This document shows positions 1 to 7,172 of a stretch of 18,385 nt of DNA, in pieces (positions within the stretch are counted from its first letter, which is position 1; each line of letters starts with the position of its first letter). This DNA comes from Polaromonas sp. (GTDB taxonomy: Bacteria > Pseudomonadota > Gammaproteobacteria > Burkholderiales > Burkholderiaceae). Made by a program: the position numbers and the translations under genes. The DNA is taken from contig PNMH01000077.1 in NCBI GenBank assembly GCA_013823505.1, positions 1 to 18,385 on the forward strand. Direction: 5' to 3'. Under the pieces are notes generated by a model that saw only the letters and a program-made list of their open reading frames with translations, did no database searches and was not told the origin of the DNA.

Positions 1-785
1 TTGGCCGGCTTCTTGTCGCCCGAGACGATGAGCCAGCCCGCGCGGTAACCGCACGAGCGGTAACTCTTGGAGAGCGAGTTGAAAGTGAGCGTGAGCACAT
101 CGTCCGAGAGGCTGGCAATCGCCGTGTGCTTGACGCCGTCGTACAGCACCTTGTCGTAGACCTCGTCGGCAAAGATCACCAGGCCATGCTCGCGCGCGAT
201 CTCAACGATGGCCTTGAGCAATTCGTCGGAGTACAGCGCACCGGTCGGGTTGTTGGGGTTGATCACCACGATGCCCTTGGTGGCCGGGGTGATCTTGCGG
301 CGGATATCGTCCAGATCGGGCATCCAGCCATTGGACTCGTCGCACATGTAGTGCACCGGCGTGCCGCCCGAGAGGCTAACGGCCGCAGTCCACAACGGGT
401 AGTCGGGCGCGGGAAGCAGCAGCTCGTCTCCGTCGTCGAGCAGCGCGTTCGTGGCCATCACGATCAGTTCGCTCGCGCCGTTGCCGAGGTAAATGTCGTC
501 GAGCGTCACGCCCTTGATGCCCTGCGTCTGCGTCTCATGCATCACCGCCTTGCGCGCACCGAAGATGCCTTTGCTGTCCGAGTAGCCCGCCGAGTTCGGC
601 AGGTTGCGGATCATGTCCTGCTGGATCTCTTCAGGCGCATCAAAACCAAACACCGCCAGGTTGCCGATGTTCAGCCGAATGATCTTGTGACCTTCGTCTT
701 CCATCTTTCGCGCGGCGTCCATGATCGGCCCGCGAATGTCGTAGCACACGTTGGCCAGCTTGGCGGATTTCTGGATGGTCTTCAA
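1..785 (-). CDS. alaA: Glutamate-pyruvate aminotransferase AlaA (5' part; gene runs off the left edge)
   Basis: PLP-dependent class I/II aminotransferase making alanine from pyruvate and glutamate in the cytoplasm. The 261 visible residues match the AlaA subgroup closely: KLANVCYDIRGPIMDAARK near the N-terminus, LPAPDYPLWTAAVSL at about 124-138, the NPNNPTG substrate/PLP loop at 176-182, FADEVYDK at 205-212 and the Schiff-base lysine K240 in SLSKSYR. E. coli AlaA is about 405 residues, so roughly 140 C-terminal residues lie outside the window. The start is a TTG (783-785): no ATG fits, an AGGGAG Shine-Dalgarno lies five bases upstream, and the protein then begins like the family. The usual GNPAPFGF motif reads GNLAVFGF here. 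The gene is divergent from the Mth938-like gene and shares a short promoter region with it. Product sure; TTG start likely. Confidence 0.93.
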   Translation of the reverse strand, partial: MKTIQKSAKLANVCYDIRGPIMDAARKMEDEGHKIIRLNIGNLAVFGFDAPEEIQQDMIRNLPNSAGYSDSKGIFGARKAVMHETQTQGIKGVTLDDIYLGNGASELIVMATNALLDDGDELLLPAPDYPLWTAAVSLSGGTPVHYMCDESNGWMPDLDDIRRKITPATKGIVVINPNNPTGALYSDELLKAIVEIAREHGLVIFADEVYDKVLYDGVKHTAIASLSDDVLTLTFNSLSKSYRSCGYRAGWLIVSGDKKPA

Positions 786-846
786 AGTCGCTCCCTGGAG
801 GTTCTGGGGTCGTGCGGCGCGGTGTTCCCGGCGTGTTGCACCGGGC

Positions 847-875
847 GTTATATTCGGTCTCGTCTGCAGGGAAAA
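847..875 (-). promoter_or_regulatory. Candidate alaA promoter
   Basis: On the minus strand a TATAAC -10 (847-852) sits 17 bases from a weak -35 TTTTCC (870-875). This would give a leader of about 55 bases before the TTG start. The -10 box is good, the -35 poor. The same AT-rich stretch read on the plus strand is TATATT (849-854). Confidence 0.4.
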
Positions 876-924
876 CCTGCAATTTGACCACAGTTCCGCA
901 CCCCGTCCGATCGCCCACCTCCCC

Positions 925-1305
925 ATGAAACTGCACTCCGACAAGCTGGATATCCAGTCCGTCACCGGCTATGGCGACGGCTGGATCGCGGTGAATGGAC
1001 AGCGCCATTCCCACAGCCTCGTGCTCACACCCAAGGGCCAGTTGCTGCCCTGGTCCTGCTCGCGCTTCGAGTTGCTGGAGGCCTCGCACTTCGACGTGCT
1101 CGTCCCGCCATCGGGCGAGCCCCCTGAGCTCGTGGTGTTCGGCAGCGGCACCCGGTTGCGATTCGCACCACCGGCCCTGTTGAGAGGCTTGATGGCCCGG
1201 CGCATCGGCGTGGAAACCATGGACACGGCCGCCGCCTGCCGGACTTACAACATCCTCGCTGGCGAGGGCCGGCGTGTGGTGGCGGCTTTGCTGCTGGAGA
1301 CCTGA
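925..1305 (+). CDS. Mth938-like (DUF498/Xcc1710-like) domain protein
   Basis: A small, probably cytoplasmic protein of 126 residues with no signal peptide or membrane segment. It has the pattern of the Mth938-like/DUF498 fold: an N-terminal ITGYGDGWIAVNG-type strand pair (here SVTGYGDGWIAVNG), a central PELVVFGSGTRLRF segment, then GVETMDTAAACRTYNILAGEGRRVVAALL, the family's signature for a protein with no established biochemical activity. The ATG at 925 is preferred over in-frame upstream starts because family members begin MKLH(A/S)D; the Shine-Dalgarno is weak (CACCTCCCC before the ATG). It is divergent from alaA and in the same direction as the downstream peroxiredoxin gene, 166 bases away with its own promoter. 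Domain call is fairly sure; function unknown. Confidence 0.85.
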   Translation: MKLHSDKLDIQSVTGYGDGWIAVNGQRHSHSLVLTPKGQLLPWSCSRFELLEASHFDVLVPPSGEPPELVVFGSGTRLRFAPPALLRGLMARRIGVETMDTAAACRTYNILAGEGRRVVAALLLET

Positions 1306-1326
1306 AGCTCTGGCCGACGCCGGGTG

Positions 1327-1363
1327 CCGTCAGCATGACGGACGGACCCAATCAGGGTAAAAT
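1327..1363 (+). promoter_or_regulatory. Promoter of the peroxiredoxin gene with an overlapping inverted repeat
   Basis: A -35 ATGACG (1335-1340) and a -10 TAAAAT (1358-1363) are separated by exactly 17 bases. A perfect inverted repeat, CCGTCA-GCA-TGACGG (1327-1341), covers the -35 and could be an operator. Transcription would start near 1370, leaving a leader of about 100 bases before the ATG at 1472. Confidence 0.5.
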
Positions 1364-1471
1364 AGCCGATTGTTTCCTGCCACGGGTCCCATTGCTGCAA
1401 TGCAGAGCTCGCCGTGAAACAGCCGGGAAGCCAACGCATCACCACCAACTTACGTCAGGGGTCCACGCAGT

Positions 1472-1948
1472 ATGGCAGTCGTTGTCAATAAACCCATTCC
1501 CGAATTCGAATCGATGGCCACCGGCGGCATCAAGGTCAGCAACCAGACGCATCTGGGCCAGACCATCGTGCTGTACTTCTACCCCAAGGACAATACGCCC
1601 GGCTGCACCACCGAAGCCATGCAGTTCCGCGACAAGTACAAGGACTTCGTGAAGGCTGGCGCCCAGGTGTTCGGTGTCTCGCGCGACAACATGAAGTCGC
1701 ATGACGATTTCAAGACCAAGCTCGAACTGCCTTTCGAACTGATTGCCGACACGGAAGAGAAGATGTGCCACATGTTCGGCGTGGTCAAGAACAAGATCAT
1801 GTACGGCAAGAAGGTCAAGGGCATTGAACGCAGCACCTTCCTCATCGGCCCCGATGGCGTTCTGAAGGAAGAATGGCGAGGACTCAAGGTCCCTGGCCAC
1901 GTGGAAGACGTGCTCAAGGCTGTCAAGGCCCTGAAAAAAGCCGCCTGA
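1472..1948 (+). CDS. bcp: Thioredoxin-dependent peroxiredoxin, Bcp/PrxQ family
   Basis: Reduces hydrogen peroxide and organic hydroperoxides in the cytoplasm using thioredoxin-type reductants. At 158 residues it has normal length. Seen: the thioredoxin-fold strand VLYFYPKDNTPGCTTEA with peroxidatic C45 and the T42/P43 active-site residues, then GVSRDN, and IERSTFLIGPDG at about 118-130, whose Arg is part of the active site. The resolving Cys that E. coli Bcp carries five residues after the first is missing (M50 here); the only other Cys is C99 in TEEKMCHMFGV, which fits the alpha-3 type PrxQ proteins. An AGGGG Shine-Dalgarno lies about ten bases before the ATG. It has its own promoter (-10 near 1358). 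Function sure, resolving-Cys assignment inferred. Confidence 0.95.
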   Translation: MAVVVNKPIPEFESMATGGIKVSNQTHLGQTIVLYFYPKDNTPGCTTEAMQFRDKYKDFVKAGAQVFGVSRDNMKSHDDFKTKLELPFELIADTEEKMCHMFGVVKNKIMYGKKVKGIERSTFLIGPDGVLKEEWRGLKVPGHVEDVLKAVKALKKAA

Positions 1949-2003
1949 TCCGCACCTGTTGGGCTGGGTCGATGGCCCGAGGCAGCGATTCACGGGACTC
2001 ATG

Positions 2004-2009
2004 CATAAT
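2004..2009 (+). promoter_or_regulatory. Possible -10 element upstream of phoH
   Basis: CATAAT between bcp and phoH is a 5/6 match to TATAAT, but there is no convincing -35 at 16-18 bases. If used, the transcript would pass through the hairpin at 2071-2100 before reaching phoH. Confidence 0.25.
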
Positions 2010-2070
2010 GAATTCATGACGCCGGGAAGCCCCTCAGCCCCACCCCTTCTGCCCACTGCAAGCAGACTCC

Positions 2071-2105
2071 AAAGCCGCCCGGTCACCCCGGCGGCTTTTT
2101 GTTTT
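2071..2105 (+). terminator. Rho-independent terminator between bcp and phoH
   Basis: A perfect nine-base stem, AAAGCCGCC / GGCGGCTTT (2071-2079 and 2090-2098), with further pairing inside and a U-rich tail T5-G-T4. It fits as the terminator of the peroxiredoxin transcript. It ends only about 30 bases before the phoH ATG, so it may also act within the phoH leader. Confidence 0.8.
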
Positions 2106-2134
2106 CCAGCCTCGTGCTGAACACACAAGCCCAC

Positions 2135-3907
2135 ATGCCACTGCCCCCCGCCCCCTCCAAACGCGCCGCCCTCCTGTCACCCGAGGCCTACAGCCTCAAA
2201 GCCGCCGAAGAACCCTTCGAGCTGGAAGCCGAAGCGTCACCCGTTGTGATGGCGCCCGCTGCCCAACCAGCACGCCCGCCCGAGGCGGCCGCGACGACGC
2301 CGCCGCAACCTACCGCCAAAACCGCCGGCCGTGCAGGCGGCCGCGGGCGCAAGCCCGCTGCGCAAGCCACCCCTGTGGTGGCCGAGCGGGCGGAAACCGC
2401 ACCTGCCCTGCAGAAAGGCGCAACGCCCGCCGTTCCAACTCCGCGGAGCACACAGGCTGCGCAGGTCACCGCTTCGTCAGGCAGCCGCCGTCGGGCTGCG
2501 GGCAAGGCTGGCAATGGACCCGCCAGACTCTTCGTGCTGGACACCAACGTGCTGCTGCACGACCCGATGAGCCTGTTCCGCTTCGAGGAACACGACATCT
2601 TCCTGCCCATGATCGTGCTCGAAGAGCTCGATGGTCACAAAAAGGGCATGACCGAAGTCGCGCGCAACGGTCGCCAGACCAGCCGCACGCTCGACGCGCT
2701 GGTGGCCCAACAGGGCGGCGAGATGACCAAGGGCCTCAAGCTCTCGGCCACGGGCCACCACGGCGCCCGCGGCCTGTTGTTCTTCCAGACCGAACCCCTG
2801 GAAAGCAACCTGCCCTCCAGCTTGCCGCAAGGCAAGGCCGACAACCAGATCCTGGGAGTGGTGCACTCGCTGCGCCAACGGCATCCCGAGCGCGAAGTGA
2901 TCCTGGTGTCGAAGGACATCAACATGCGCGTAAAAGCACGCGCGCTGGGGTTGGCTGCCGAGGACTACCAGAACGACAAGACACTGGACGACGGTGAATT
3001 GTTGTACGCCGGTGCGCTGGCGCTTCCGCAGGATTTCTGGACCCGCCAGAGCAAGACGATCGAAAGCTGGCAAAGCGGCAGCCACACGTTCTACCGCGTC
3101 AGCGGCCCCGCGGTGGGGCAGTTCTACATCAACCAGTTTGTCTACTTCGAAGCACCGGGCGAACCCTCGTTGTATGCCCGGGTGACCGAGATTCGCGACA
3201 AGACCGCGGTGCTCAAGACACTCAAGGATTACACGCACCTCAAGAACGCGGTGTGGGGCGTGACCAGCCGCAACCGCGAACAGAACTTCGCGCTCAACCT
3301 GCTGATGGACCCGGAGATCGACTTTGTGACGCTGGCTGGCACGGCGGGCACCGGCAAGACGCTGATGGCACTGGCCAGCGGCCTCACGCAAGTGCTTGAC
3401 GACCGCCGCTACACCGAGATCATCATGACCCGCGCGACGGTGAGCGTGGGCGAAGACATCGGTTTCCTGCCCGGCACCGAAGAGGAAAAGATGGGCCCGT
3501 GGATGGGCGCTCTGGACGACAACCTGGAGTTCCTGGCCAAGGGCGATGGCGGCAATGCCGGTGAATGGGGCCGCGCGGCCACCAACGAACTCATCCGCAG
3601 CCGCATCAAGGTCAAGAGCATGAACTTCATGCGCGGTCGCACCTTCATGAACAAGTACGTGATCATCGACGAGGCTCAAAATCTGACGCCCAAGCAGATG
3701 AAAACGCTCATCACGCGTGCCGGCCCGGGCACCAAGATCATCTGCATGGGCAACCTCGCGCAGATCGATACGCCCTACCTCACCGAAGGCTCATCGGGCC
3801 TGACCTTTGCCGTGGACCGCTTCAAGGGCTGGCCGCACGGCGGGCACATCACGCTGGCGCGTGGCGAACGTTCGCGTCTGGCCGACTTTGCGTCGGAAGT
3901 GCTCTGA
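2135..3907 (+). CDS. PIN-PhoH family ATPase/ribonuclease-like protein
   Basis: 590 residues from the ATG at 2135. The frame is open to a TTG at 2099, but that lies in the terminator T-tract and is not a credible start; the Shine-Dalgarno for 2135 is poor, so the start is the least certain part. Residues 1-128 are Ala/Pro/Thr/Arg-rich and probably disordered. A PIN domain follows (from about 131; RLFVLDTNVLLHD with D136 and N138, then LPMIVLEELDGHKKG). The C-terminal PhoH ATPase domain has Walker A GTAGTGKT at 402-409 and Walker B VIIDEAQN around D512, followed by LTPKQMKTLITRAG and MGNLAQID. PIN-PhoH proteins are thought to couple RNA cleavage to NTP-driven unwinding; the exact role here is not shown by the sequence. 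Not E. coli-type single-domain PhoH. Confidence 0.92.
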   Translation: MPLPPAPSKRAALLSPEAYSLKAAEEPFELEAEASPVVMAPAAQPARPPEAAATTPPQPTAKTAGRAGGRGRKPAAQATPVVAERAETAPALQKGATPAVPTPRSTQAAQVTASSGSRRRAAGKAGNGPARLFVLDTNVLLHDPMSLFRFEEHDIFLPMIVLEELDGHKKGMTEVARNGRQTSRTLDALVAQQGGEMTKGLKLSATGHHGARGLLFFQTEPLESNLPSSLPQGKADNQILGVVHSLRQRHPEREVILVSKDINMRVKARALGLAAEDYQNDKTLDDGELLYAGALALPQDFWTRQSKTIESWQSGSHTFYRVSGPAVGQFYINQFVYFEAPGEPSLYARVTEIRDKTAVLKTLKDYTHLKNAVWGVTSRNREQNFALNLLMDPEIDFVTLAGTAGTGKTLMALASGLTQVLDDRRYTEIIMTRATVSVGEDIGFLPGTEEEKMGPWMGALDDNLEFLAKGDGGNAGEWGRAATNELIRSRIKVKSMNFMRGRTFMNKYVIIDEAQNLTPKQMKTLITRAGPGTKIICMGNLAQIDTPYLTEGSSGLTFAVDRFKGWPHGGHITLARGERSRLADFASEVL

Positions 3908-3929
3908 AACGATCGCTCAAGGTAGCAAC

Positions 3930-3957
3930 AAAAAACCCGGCCATGGCCGGGTTTTTT
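3930..3957. terminator. Bidirectional terminator between phoH and dnaB
   Basis: A perfect 28-base palindrome: six A, CCCGGCC, AT, GGCCGGG, six T. It works in both directions and separates the convergent phoH (plus) and dnaB (minus) genes. Confidence 0.93.
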
Positions 3958-3973
3958 CATGCTGACTGATGGA

Positions 3974-5401
3974 TCAGAAGTCCCCACCACCCGCAAGCGA
4001 CTCGAACCGCGTGAGCATGTTCAGGAAGGCCAGCTTCACCGTGCCCGTGGGGCCGTTTCGCTGCTTGCCGATGATGATCTCGGCCACGCCCGGTTCCTTG
4101 CACGCGTCCTTGGTGTAGTACTCGTCGCGGTAGATGAACATGATGATGTCCGCGTCCTGCTCAATCGCGCCGGACTCGCGCAGATCGCTCATCATGGGGC
4201 GCTTGTCGGTGCGGGTTTCCACACTGCGGTTGAGCTGCGATAGTGCGATCACCGGGCACTGCAGTTCCTTGGCCAACATCTTCAGGCCTCGCGAGATTTC
4301 ACCCAACTCGGATGCGCGGTTGTCACCATCGCCGCCGCTGCCGCTCATGAGCTGCAAGTAGTCGACCACGATCAGGCCCAACTTGCCGCACTGGCGCGAC
4401 AGGCGCCGCGCGTTGGCTCGCAGCACGCTGGCGGTGAGGCCAGGGGTTTCATCGATGTGAAGCGAGACGTTGCGCAGTTTCTCGATGGCCTCGGTCAGTC
4501 GCGGCCACTCGTCGTCGGTGAGCTTGCCGTTGCGCAGGTGGGACTGGTTGATGCGGCCGATGGAGCCGACGATACGCACCGCCAGCTGCGAGGCCCCCAT
4601 CTCCATGGAGAACACGGCCACGGGCAGGCCTTCATTGAGCGCCACATGCTCGGCGATGTTGATGGCGAACGCGGTCTTGCCCATGGAGGGACGCGCCGCC
4701 AGCACCACCAGATCGCCAGCCTGCAGGCCCGAGGTCATGCGGTCCAGGTCAACGAAACCGGTGGGCACACCGGTGATGTCGTTGGGGTTGTCGGCCATTT
4801 CCTGCACGCGGTCGAGCAGCTCGACCACCAGCGTGTCCATGCCCTGGAAGCCCTCCTTCATCCGCGAGCCTTCTTCGCCGATGTTGAAGATCTTCTGTTC
4901 GGCTTCATCCAGTATCTTGTCGACCGACTTGCCCTGCGTGTTGAAGGCTGCGGTGGCGATCTCGTCGCTGGCTGCCACCAATTTGCGCAGGATGGCGCGC
5001 TCGCGCACGATCTCGGCGTAACGCCGGATGTTCGCCGCGCTCGGCACATACTGCGCCAGCGAATTGAGGTAAGCCAGGCCACCCGCCTCCTCGGCTTTGC
5101 CCAGGTTCTGCAGGTGCTCGAACACGGTGACCACATCGGCGGGTTTGCTGGCGTTGACCATCGTGGCGATGGCCGAGTACGTCAGTCGGTGTTCGTAGCG
5201 GTAGAAGTCAGAATCGTTGACGAGGTCCGCCACCCGGTCCCAGGCGCCGTTGTCGAGCAACAGGCCCCCCAACACGCTGGACTCGGCCTCGATGGAGTGC
5301 GGGGGAACACGGAGCTGAGCAACCTGGCGGTCGGCACCGCCGCCTCCCTCTTCCAGGCCGGCATCAAAAGAAGAAAAGGAACTGGAGAAAACGGCGGACA
5401 T
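3974..5401 (-). CDS. dnaB: Replicative DNA helicase DnaB
   Basis: Hexameric 5'-3' helicase that unwinds DNA at the replication fork and contacts primase. 475 residues, normal length. The N-terminal DnaB domain starts at RVPPHSIEAESSVLGGLL (31-48); a linker (about 175-205) leads to the RecA-like domain with Walker A ARPSMGKT (236-243), Walker B LIVVDYLQL with D347, the SQLNRSVE motif (388-395) and an arginine-containing KQRNGPTG near 446-453. The first 30 residues are a Ser/Gly-rich tail of low conservation. It lies downstream of rplI as in many proteobacteria, but the rplI terminator and a separate promoter (5425-5453) suggest independent transcription. It ends at the shared palindromic terminator with phoH. 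The Shine-Dalgarno is not obvious. Confidence 0.97.
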   Translation of the reverse strand: MSAVFSSSFSSFDAGLEEGGGGADRQVAQLRVPPHSIEAESSVLGGLLLDNGAWDRVADLVNDSDFYRYEHRLTYSAIATMVNASKPADVVTVFEHLQNLGKAEEAGGLAYLNSLAQYVPSAANIRRYAEIVRERAILRKLVAASDEIATAAFNTQGKSVDKILDEAEQKIFNIGEEGSRMKEGFQGMDTLVVELLDRVQEMADNPNDITGVPTGFVDLDRMTSGLQAGDLVVLAARPSMGKTAFAINIAEHVALNEGLPVAVFSMEMGASQLAVRIVGSIGRINQSHLRNGKLTDDEWPRLTEAIEKLRNVSLHIDETPGLTASVLRANARRLSRQCGKLGLIVVDYLQLMSGSGGDGDNRASELGEISRGLKMLAKELQCPVIALSQLNRSVETRTDKRPMMSDLRESGAIEQDADIIMFIYRDEYYTKDACKEPGVAEIIIGKQRNGPTGTVKLAFLNMLTRFESLAGGGDF

Positions 5402-5424
5402 CGGCGTGAGAAAAGTAAAGCGTC

Positions 5425-5453
5425 ATGGTACGCGCTGACCCTCTGAAAGTCAT
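5425..5453 (-). promoter_or_regulatory. Candidate dnaB promoter
   Basis: On the minus strand, -35 ATGACT (5448-5453) and -10 TACCAT (5425-5430) are each 4/6 matches with exactly 17 bases between them. This gives a short leader of about 20 bases. The direct repeat at 5455-5475 lies directly upstream of the -35. Confidence 0.4.
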
Positions 5454-5454
5454 G

Positions 5455-5475
5455 GGACAAGTCTGTGGACAAGTC
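5455..5475. repeat. Tandem direct repeat with a DnaA-box-like core, upstream of dnaB
   Basis: The nonamer GGACAAGTC occurs twice (5455-5463 and 5467-5475) with a 12-base period. On the minus strand, 5464-5472 reads TTGTCCACA, one base different from the DnaA box TTATCCACA. Its place next to the -35 of dnaB suggests a regulator site; DnaA binding is inference. Confidence 0.45.
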
Positions 5476-5536
5476 CGGTAAAAGGGGTGGATGACGGACG
5501 GCTTGCCGCGTCTTCAGCGAAGCTCCAACCACCAAC

Positions 5537-5568
5537 AAAAAAGCCGCAGCCCAAGGGGCTGCGGCTTT
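5537..5568 (-). terminator. Terminator of the rpsF-priB-rpsR-rplI operon
   Basis: A perfect 13-base stem AAAGCCGCAGCCC / GGGCTGCGGCTTT with a three-base loop, followed on the minus strand by a U-run (plus-strand A's at 5537-5542). It lies 32 bases past the rplI stop. Confidence 0.92.
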
Positions 5569-5599
5569 CGAGCGAAGCGCCTGGGCGCTCGCGCGGAAC

Positions 5600-6052
5600 T
5601 CAGGCGGTTTCGCCGAGCACCGTGACGTTCACGTCGACCGTCACGTCGGTGTGCAGGTTCACGCTCACCGTGTAGTCGCCCACGTTTTTCAGGGGACCGT
5701 TGGGCATGCGCACTTGCGACTTGGCGACCTTAAAGCCTTGTTTATTCAGCTCTTCGGACACGTCGTGGTTGGTGACGGAGCCGAACAGGCGACCGTCGAC
5801 ACCGGCTTTTTGCGACAGCTTGACCGTCACGGAGGCGAGCTTTTCGCCCAATGCCTGAGCTTCGGCGTGTTTGGCAGCGGCCACCTTTTCGAGTTCGACG
5901 CGGCGTGCTTCGAATTCGGCGATGGCGTTTTGCGTGGCGCGGCGAGCGCGGCCGGAGGGGATCAGGAAGTTGCGGGCGTAGCCGTCCTTGACCTTGACCA
6001 CATCGCCGAGGGCGCCGAGATTGACAACTTTGTCGAGCAGGATGATTTGCAT
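5600..6052 (-). CDS. rplI: 50S ribosomal protein bL9
   Basis: Large-subunit protein that binds 23S rRNA near the L1 stalk and helps keep reading frame. 150 residues, the usual length. The N-terminal domain [32 protein letters not shown] signature is followed by a long helix (about 45-75) and the C-terminal domain with GRLFGSVT. The ATG at 6052 gives the conserved MQIILL start; upstream in-frame ATGs lie inside rpsR and are rejected. Last gene of the operon, 13 bases after rpsR, with a strong terminator downstream. Confidence 0.98.
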   Translation of the reverse strand: MQIILLDKVVNLGALGDVVKVKDGYARNFLIPSGRARRATQNAIAEFEARRVELEKVAAAKHAEAQALGEKLASVTVKLSQKAGVDGRLFGSVTNHDVSEELNKQGFKVAKSQVRMPNGPLKNVGDYTVSVNLHTDVTVDVNVTVLGETA

Positions 6053-6065
6053 GTCAGGCTCTCTT

Positions 6066-6347
6066 TCAGACGCGGTGCTGGTCGCTGTAAGGCAACATGC
6101 CGAGGAAGCGCGCGCGCTTGATGGCGGTGTTGACCTGACGCTGGTAGAAGGCACGCGTGCCGGTCAGGCGCGCGGGGATGATCTTGCCATTTTCGGCGAT
6201 GAAGTCGCGAAGGACATCAACGTCCTTGTAGTCGACTTCTTCGACGTTGGCCACGGTGAAGCGGCAGAAGCGCTTGCGCTTGAACAGCAGCGATTGGGTG
6301 TTGCGCTTGGGGCGCTTGTCTTTGTTGAAACGTTTGGGTGACGCCAT
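6066..6347 (-). CDS. rpsR: 30S ribosomal protein bS18
   Basis: Small-subunit protein that forms a heterodimer with bS6 on the platform of the 30S subunit. 93 residues. It contains the S18 core: KRFCRFT near 24-30, [25 protein letters not shown], then [20 protein letters not shown] strong AGGAAGG Shine-Dalgarno lies just upstream of the ATG. It sits 11 bases after priB and 13 before rplI, as in the conserved operon. Confidence 0.98.
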   Translation of the reverse strand: MASPKRFNKDKRPKRNTQSLLFKRKRFCRFTVANVEEVDYKDVDVLRDFIAENGKIIPARLTGTRAFYQRQVNTAIKRARFLGMLPYSDQHRV

Positions 6348-6358
6348 GATGGGCCTTC

Positions 6359-6646
6359 CTATGTCTTGCTGAAATCTTGGATGTGGAACACCACGCCTTT
6401 GCCATTGCGCGCGTTGGTCAGAAAGCCGTGAAACTCACAGACCGAGTCGAGTCCCTGTCGGGAGAGGATCTCGGCGTGCGACCCGAAGGCGATGGCCCTG
6501 AGTTGCAATTTCACTTGCCTGGGGGTGTCCAGCTCGACGATCTGTGACTCGTGTTCGAGCACGAGGTTGACGGCCGGTATGCCTGCCGGTGTGTAACGCA
6601 GGCTCTGCACCTGCACCACCACGGCAGACAATTGTGTCTGGTTCAC
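6359..6646 (-). CDS. priB: Primosomal replication protein N (PriB)
   Basis: Single-stranded-DNA-binding OB-fold protein that works with PriA in restarting stalled replication forks. 95 residues with the OB pattern [33 protein letters not shown] at the N-terminus and [19 protein letters not shown] at the end. The start is GTG (6644-6646); no ATG fits in frame, and the N-terminus then matches the family. The Shine-Dalgarno is weak. Its place between rpsF and rpsR is the classic arrangement and supports the call for a divergent small protein. Confidence 0.93.
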   Translation of the reverse strand: MNQTQLSAVVVQVQSLRYTPAGIPAVNLVLEHESQIVELDTPRQVKLQLRAIAFGSHAEILSRQGLDSVCEFHGFLTNARNGKGVVFHIQDFSKT

Positions 6647-6672
6647 CCGTTGACGTTAACGCGCACCGGGCA

Positions 6673-7071
6673 TCAAGCCTGGGCCTGTTCCTGCGGTTGG
6701 TGCTGCTGGGGGCGCTGCTCTGGCTGCTGAAGCTTGCGGGCTTCTTCGCGCTCGACCGACTTCATCATGGACGATGGGCCGGTGTCGGCTTTCTTGCGCA
6801 GCACGGTCAGGTGGCGCAGCACGGCGTCATTGAACTTGAAGGCGTGCTCCAGTTCGGCCATCACGGCCTGATCGGCCTCGATGTTGACGCACAGGTAGTG
6901 GGCCTTGGACAGCTTGTTGATCTGGTAAGCCATCTGGCGACGGCCCCAATCTTCAACGCGGTGGATCTTGCCGCCGCCGGCGGTGATCATGCCCTTGTAG
7001 CGCTCCAGCATGGCTGGAACTTGTTCGCTTTGATCCGGATGGATCAGCAAAACGATTTCGTAATGACGCAT
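6673..7071 (-). CDS. rpsF: 30S ribosomal protein bS6
   Basis: Platform protein of the 30S subunit, partner of bS18. 132 residues from the ATG at 7071, chosen because it has a strong AAGGAGAG Shine-Dalgarno and yields the family start [18 protein letters not shown]; an in-frame longer version would include the leader and promoter. The core domain covers about 1-96 ([24 protein letters not shown]). The tail from about 103 is Glu/Arg then strongly Gln/Pro-rich ([18 protein letters not shown]); in E. coli the S6 C-terminus is post-translationally glutamylated, but whether that happens here is not visible. First gene of its operon. Confidence 0.97.
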   Translation of the reverse strand: MRHYEIVLLIHPDQSEQVPAMLERYKGMITAGGGKIHRVEDWGRRQMAYQINKLSKAHYLCVNIEADQAVMAELEHAFKFNDAVLRHLTVLRKKADTGPSSMMKSVEREEARKLQQPEQRPQQHQPQEQAQA

Positions 7072-7160
7072 GGACTCTCCTTGTGGATTCGCCCACCTTC
7101 GCAGGCGGGCTTGGGTTGGAGCTGCCCCCAGCGTCAGATGGGGTGCAGCAAGGCAAGCCC
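7072..7160 (-). promoter_or_regulatory. Structured rpsF leader, possible S6:S18 autoregulatory element
   Basis: The 5' leader of the ribosomal operon on the minus strand folds well: hairpin 1 (7121-7149) pairs GCTGC and CCCCA with TGGGG and GCAGC around one bulged A; hairpin 2 (7091-7110) pairs GCCCGCC with GGTGGGC. A third pairing, GGGCTTG (7107-7113 in plus orientation) with CAAGCCC (7154-7160), would enclose hairpin 1 and overlaps hairpin 2, so the two are mutually exclusive. S6:S18 complexes are known to bind rpsF leaders in many bacteria; assignment of this leader to that class is inference. The far end of the third pairing lies at the predicted transcription start. Confidence 0.4.
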
Positions 7161-7163
7161 ACG

Positions 7164-7172
7164 ATTCTAGCA
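7164..7172 (-). promoter_or_regulatory. Extended -10 promoter of the rpsF operon
   Basis: On the minus strand TGC-TAGAAT is an extended -10 (TGn plus a 5/6 hexamer, 7164-7169). No good -35 is seen at 17 bases, which is usual for extended -10 promoters. It overlaps the U-tract of the upstream terminator. Transcription would start near 7157. Confidence 0.6.

Noticed and set aside
126..887. A 253-codon open frame antisense to alaA
   Set aside because: Runs over the alaA coding frame, which matches the AlaA family along its whole visible length.
2016..2120. A 34-residue ORF in the bcp-phoH gap that spans the terminator
   Set aside because: No Shine-Dalgarno, Pro/Ser-rich and it crosses the hairpin. 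A leader peptide cannot be excluded, but nothing supports translation.
2099..2134. Upstream TTG start for phoH (12 extra residues)
   Set aside because: The TTG is in the terminator T-tract and lacks a ribosome-binding site; the ATG at 2135 is more plausible.
2477..3679. A 400-codon open frame antisense to phoH
   Set aside because: Val/His/Arg-rich antisense translation of a conserved ATPase gene; no domain seen.
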